Assembly: GCA_000597885.1 (NCBI GenBank)
Contig: CP004371.1
Span: forward strand, 3,178,501 to 3,242,500
Source: Flammeovirgaceae bacterium 311
Lineage (GTDB): Bacteria; Bacteroidota; Bacteroidia; Cytophagales; Cyclobacteriaceae
Reading direction: 5' to 3'
Length of the DNA stretch: 64,000 nucleotides
A model generated the notes under the pieces. That model saw only the letters and a program-made list of their open reading frames with translations, made no database searches and had not been told where the DNA came from. This document shows, piece after piece, positions 63,201 to 64,000 of this stretch. Position numbers and translations under genes: made by a program. Numbering within the stretch: position 1 is the first letter of the stretch; every line of letters begins with the position of its first letter.

Positions 63201-64000
63201 CAGCAGTGGCGTTACACTGCCGCTGCAGTTATCCTGAGCTGTTATGGCTGCATACGTAACCGTTGCGCCATTCTTACCAGGTTCAATATCCACAATGATA
63301 TCGGCAGGGCAGGCTATTACCGGGCCTTTATCATCTACTACAGTCACTTTAAAGCTGCACTCGGTAGCATTACCTTTTGCATCGGTAATGGTAAACTTAT
63401 TAAGTGTTTCGCCGAGGGGGTAAGATGCTCCGGAAGGCAAACCGGCAGTTTGTACAATGGTAGCACCGGAACAGTTGTCAGAGAAAGGAATGCTATAAGT
63501 TACCACAGCACTGCAGGCAGTTGCACTGGCACTCTGTATGATATCTGAAGGGCAGCTCACAACAGGAGGAGCAACGTCTTTAACAAGAACGTTGGTAGTA
63601 CATTTAGACCAGTTTCCAGATCTGTCCTTAAACTCCCAGGTAACAGCGGTGGTACCGGCAGGGAAGGTTCCGGAAGGATTTGCGGTTCCGGTGCGGTCGT
63701 TTGTAATGTAAACCACACCACCCCATTTGTTATCCGTATTGTCTGTGAAGGTTGGATAAGGTATGGTTACATAGGCCTCACAATTGCTGGTGCTGTTTTC
63801 GAAAACAATATCTCCGGGGCAATACCCAACCGGTGCAATGTTATCTACTACAACATAATGACTTGGGCCGGCAGCAGCAGCTTCGTTACCGGCTTCATCT
63901 GTTGCTGTACCAGCTGCAACGCTGATTCTCAGCACACCGTTGCCGGATATATTTTCTATGGAAACGATGCGCTGGGTATTAGAAGTACCTGTAACGATCA
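60246..64000 (-). CDS. Giant HYR/cadherin-like surface protein with CHU_C sorting tail (partial)
   Basis: At least ~1,250 residues; the frame is open to the right edge, so the N-terminus is missing. The visible part has HYR-type domains (ISCPADIIV..., DNCSGSVTPL, TNVVYEAVDAAGNVSVC) and then cadherin/dystroglycan-like repeats (VNDAPVISIVSPWVMQEDF, VNDAPAFEILAEDI, VNDAPHGDLEEIVFE). It ends in a gliding-motility/CHU_C domain (PTLITPNGDGDNDTWNIFG, VRVFDNRGRVIFTS, WDGTLNGTPLPDGTYTFQIM), the type-B T9SS sorting signal. Secreted and surface-attached adhesin-like protein; partners are the two genes downstream. Confidence 0.92.
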   Translation of the reverse strand, partial: IVTGTSNTQRIVSIENISGNGVLRISVAAGTATDEAGNEAAAAGPSHYVVVDNIAPVGYCPGDIVFENSTSNCEAYVTIPYPTFTDNTDNKWGGVVYITNDRTGTANPSGTFPAGTTAVTWEFKDRSGNWSKCTTNVLVKDVAPPVVSCPSDIIQSASATACSAVVTYSIPFSDNCSGATIVQTAGLPSGASYPLGETLNKFTITDAKGNATECSFKVTVVDDKGPVIACPADIIVDIEPGKNGATVTYAAITAQDNCSGSVTPLLKSGLASGSFFPSGTTNVVYEAVDAAGNVSVCSFAVTVVDDEAPIIVISAPSVPITQNGPVTYTVTYYGATNINLTPADIILNKTETATATTVTVTPTDKANELLVTISDISGNGTIGISIKPGTATDLVNNPAPGAGPSETFIVDNLAPSIAIGSSSVHTLEDVPTAPITITISDAGTPATELQVRVSADDAALAPEASFSITGSGQNRSLVITPALHRHGSTVITVKVKDNLGQESSKQFTLTVEAVADKPLVTTEDAFGPEDTWIGLEFSAALVDTDGSETITHYLVESVPVGARLSAGTDLGNGLWQLTPAQLASLSILPPLDFVGKFPLGIRATSKEGSNGSQAESETEELIVTVLPVNDGPSFSLSQTAIVRPEDFPEDVIINIVDLKDSDNQLTDVTFSLSPASVSWVNISINAATGEIVLKSVKDQNQPTPFTFTVRANDGSAENNITEQTFTVQIVPVNDAPVISIVSPWVMQEDFAGNETRPVTVATPPADEVNETITYEITPDPASLGFINLQFSNGTFSATSVTDAIGEAPLTIRAFDGTAYSEPIELLVRVVPVNDAPAFEILAEDIRLKEDFGDTTIAVVTLAIHNNWEADEAYTYSLSPLTHEKITIRSFDAATGEVTFESVQDANAPEGIEFTITATDGDLTSSQTFMVYIEPVNDAPHGDLEEIVFEVEIAGVHELHPAVYTDVDLNDTPTNEEITITLEGAPAWLSLVVTTDDNGNRIIRAIGTAPLGEEGNEYPVTATITDAEGLVHMDDFIVKVICNNALPTVAEDEVTLTFYMNQQPDPSEPHYEFTVTDDAKAAIEGAEVLQLTLVEVDASMISKVELVRGQDNEWRLWVTPADNQYGETTFKIQINDLAYCNTDQNPREPVFITVHVVIKLRDMLDIPTLITPNGDGDNDTWNIFGLEEFQKHQVRVFDNRGRVIFTSNTYGPGKEWDGTLNGTPLPDGTYTFQIMFNEGKDKRQGHITIAR

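Overview
The window looks like the chromosome of a gliding-type Bacteroidota bacterium, probably order Cytophagales. Evidence: type IX secretion (T9SS) proteins at the right edge (PorP/SprF-like, OmpA/PD40, a giant HYR/cadherin-like protein with a CHU_C-type C-terminus), TAnnTTTG promoters with an upstream TTTG, UvrB, DUF368/PopT, AspS, SOD and many small outer-membrane barrel proteins. The genus is not determined; Cesiribacter/Pontibacter-like relatives are only a guess.

Region 1 (1-9542) is an accessory island, visibly richer in A+T on its left than the core. It sits against the 3' end of a minus-strand tRNA-Arg(CCU). Next to the tRNA are a tyrosine integrase, an HTH/excisionase-like protein and a RepA-like RecA-fold ATPase, then a non-coding stretch with repeats and dyads. 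The cargo is a four-gene minus-strand cassette: a double GHKL-ATPase/histidine-kinase protein, a receiver-domain protein, an HNH nuclease and an N6-adenine DNA methyltransferase. It looks like a defence or restriction system run through a phosphorelay, and it is decaying: the ATPase gene has an in-frame amber codon and a one-base frameshift, and the methylase loses its 3' end at an IS5-family element that runs off the left edge.

Region 2 (9635-25010) is core: HflX; an exopolysaccharide block (GT4 glycosyltransferase, RfbC, Wza-like exporter, Wzc-like tyrosine kinase, PHP phosphatase, SDR epimerase); a TPR protein with a ComA-like phosphosulfolactate synthase; a PopT-AroE pair; a STAS-like protein; UvrB and a small barrel protein.

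Region 3 (25231-35832) is the most unusual functional block: an MMPL/RND exporter, a UbiA-family prenyltransferase, a dikinase resembling rifampicin phosphotransferase, a GNAT-like protein, an APH-fold kinase, a BtaA-like 3-amino-3-carboxypropyl transferase and an AMP-forming ligase. They lie in two tightly packed convergent operons plus one divergent exporter gene. They look like a pathway for an exported prenylated or lipid-like metabolite with an unusual head group. I know of no described pathway with this set.

Region 4 (36071-56232) is mixed core: S41 peptidase, membrane AraC regulator, SOD, TadA, AspS, mannonate dehydratase, Gfo/Idh oxidoreductase, NAPE-PLD-like hydrolase, several barrel proteins and lipoproteins, an FG-GAP protein, AsnB and an NlpC/P60 lipoprotein. 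Region 5 (56296-64000) holds tRNA-Ala(GGC), a 186-bp nested inverted repeat, a small lipoprotein and the T9SS-type surface trio, whose largest gene continues past the window.
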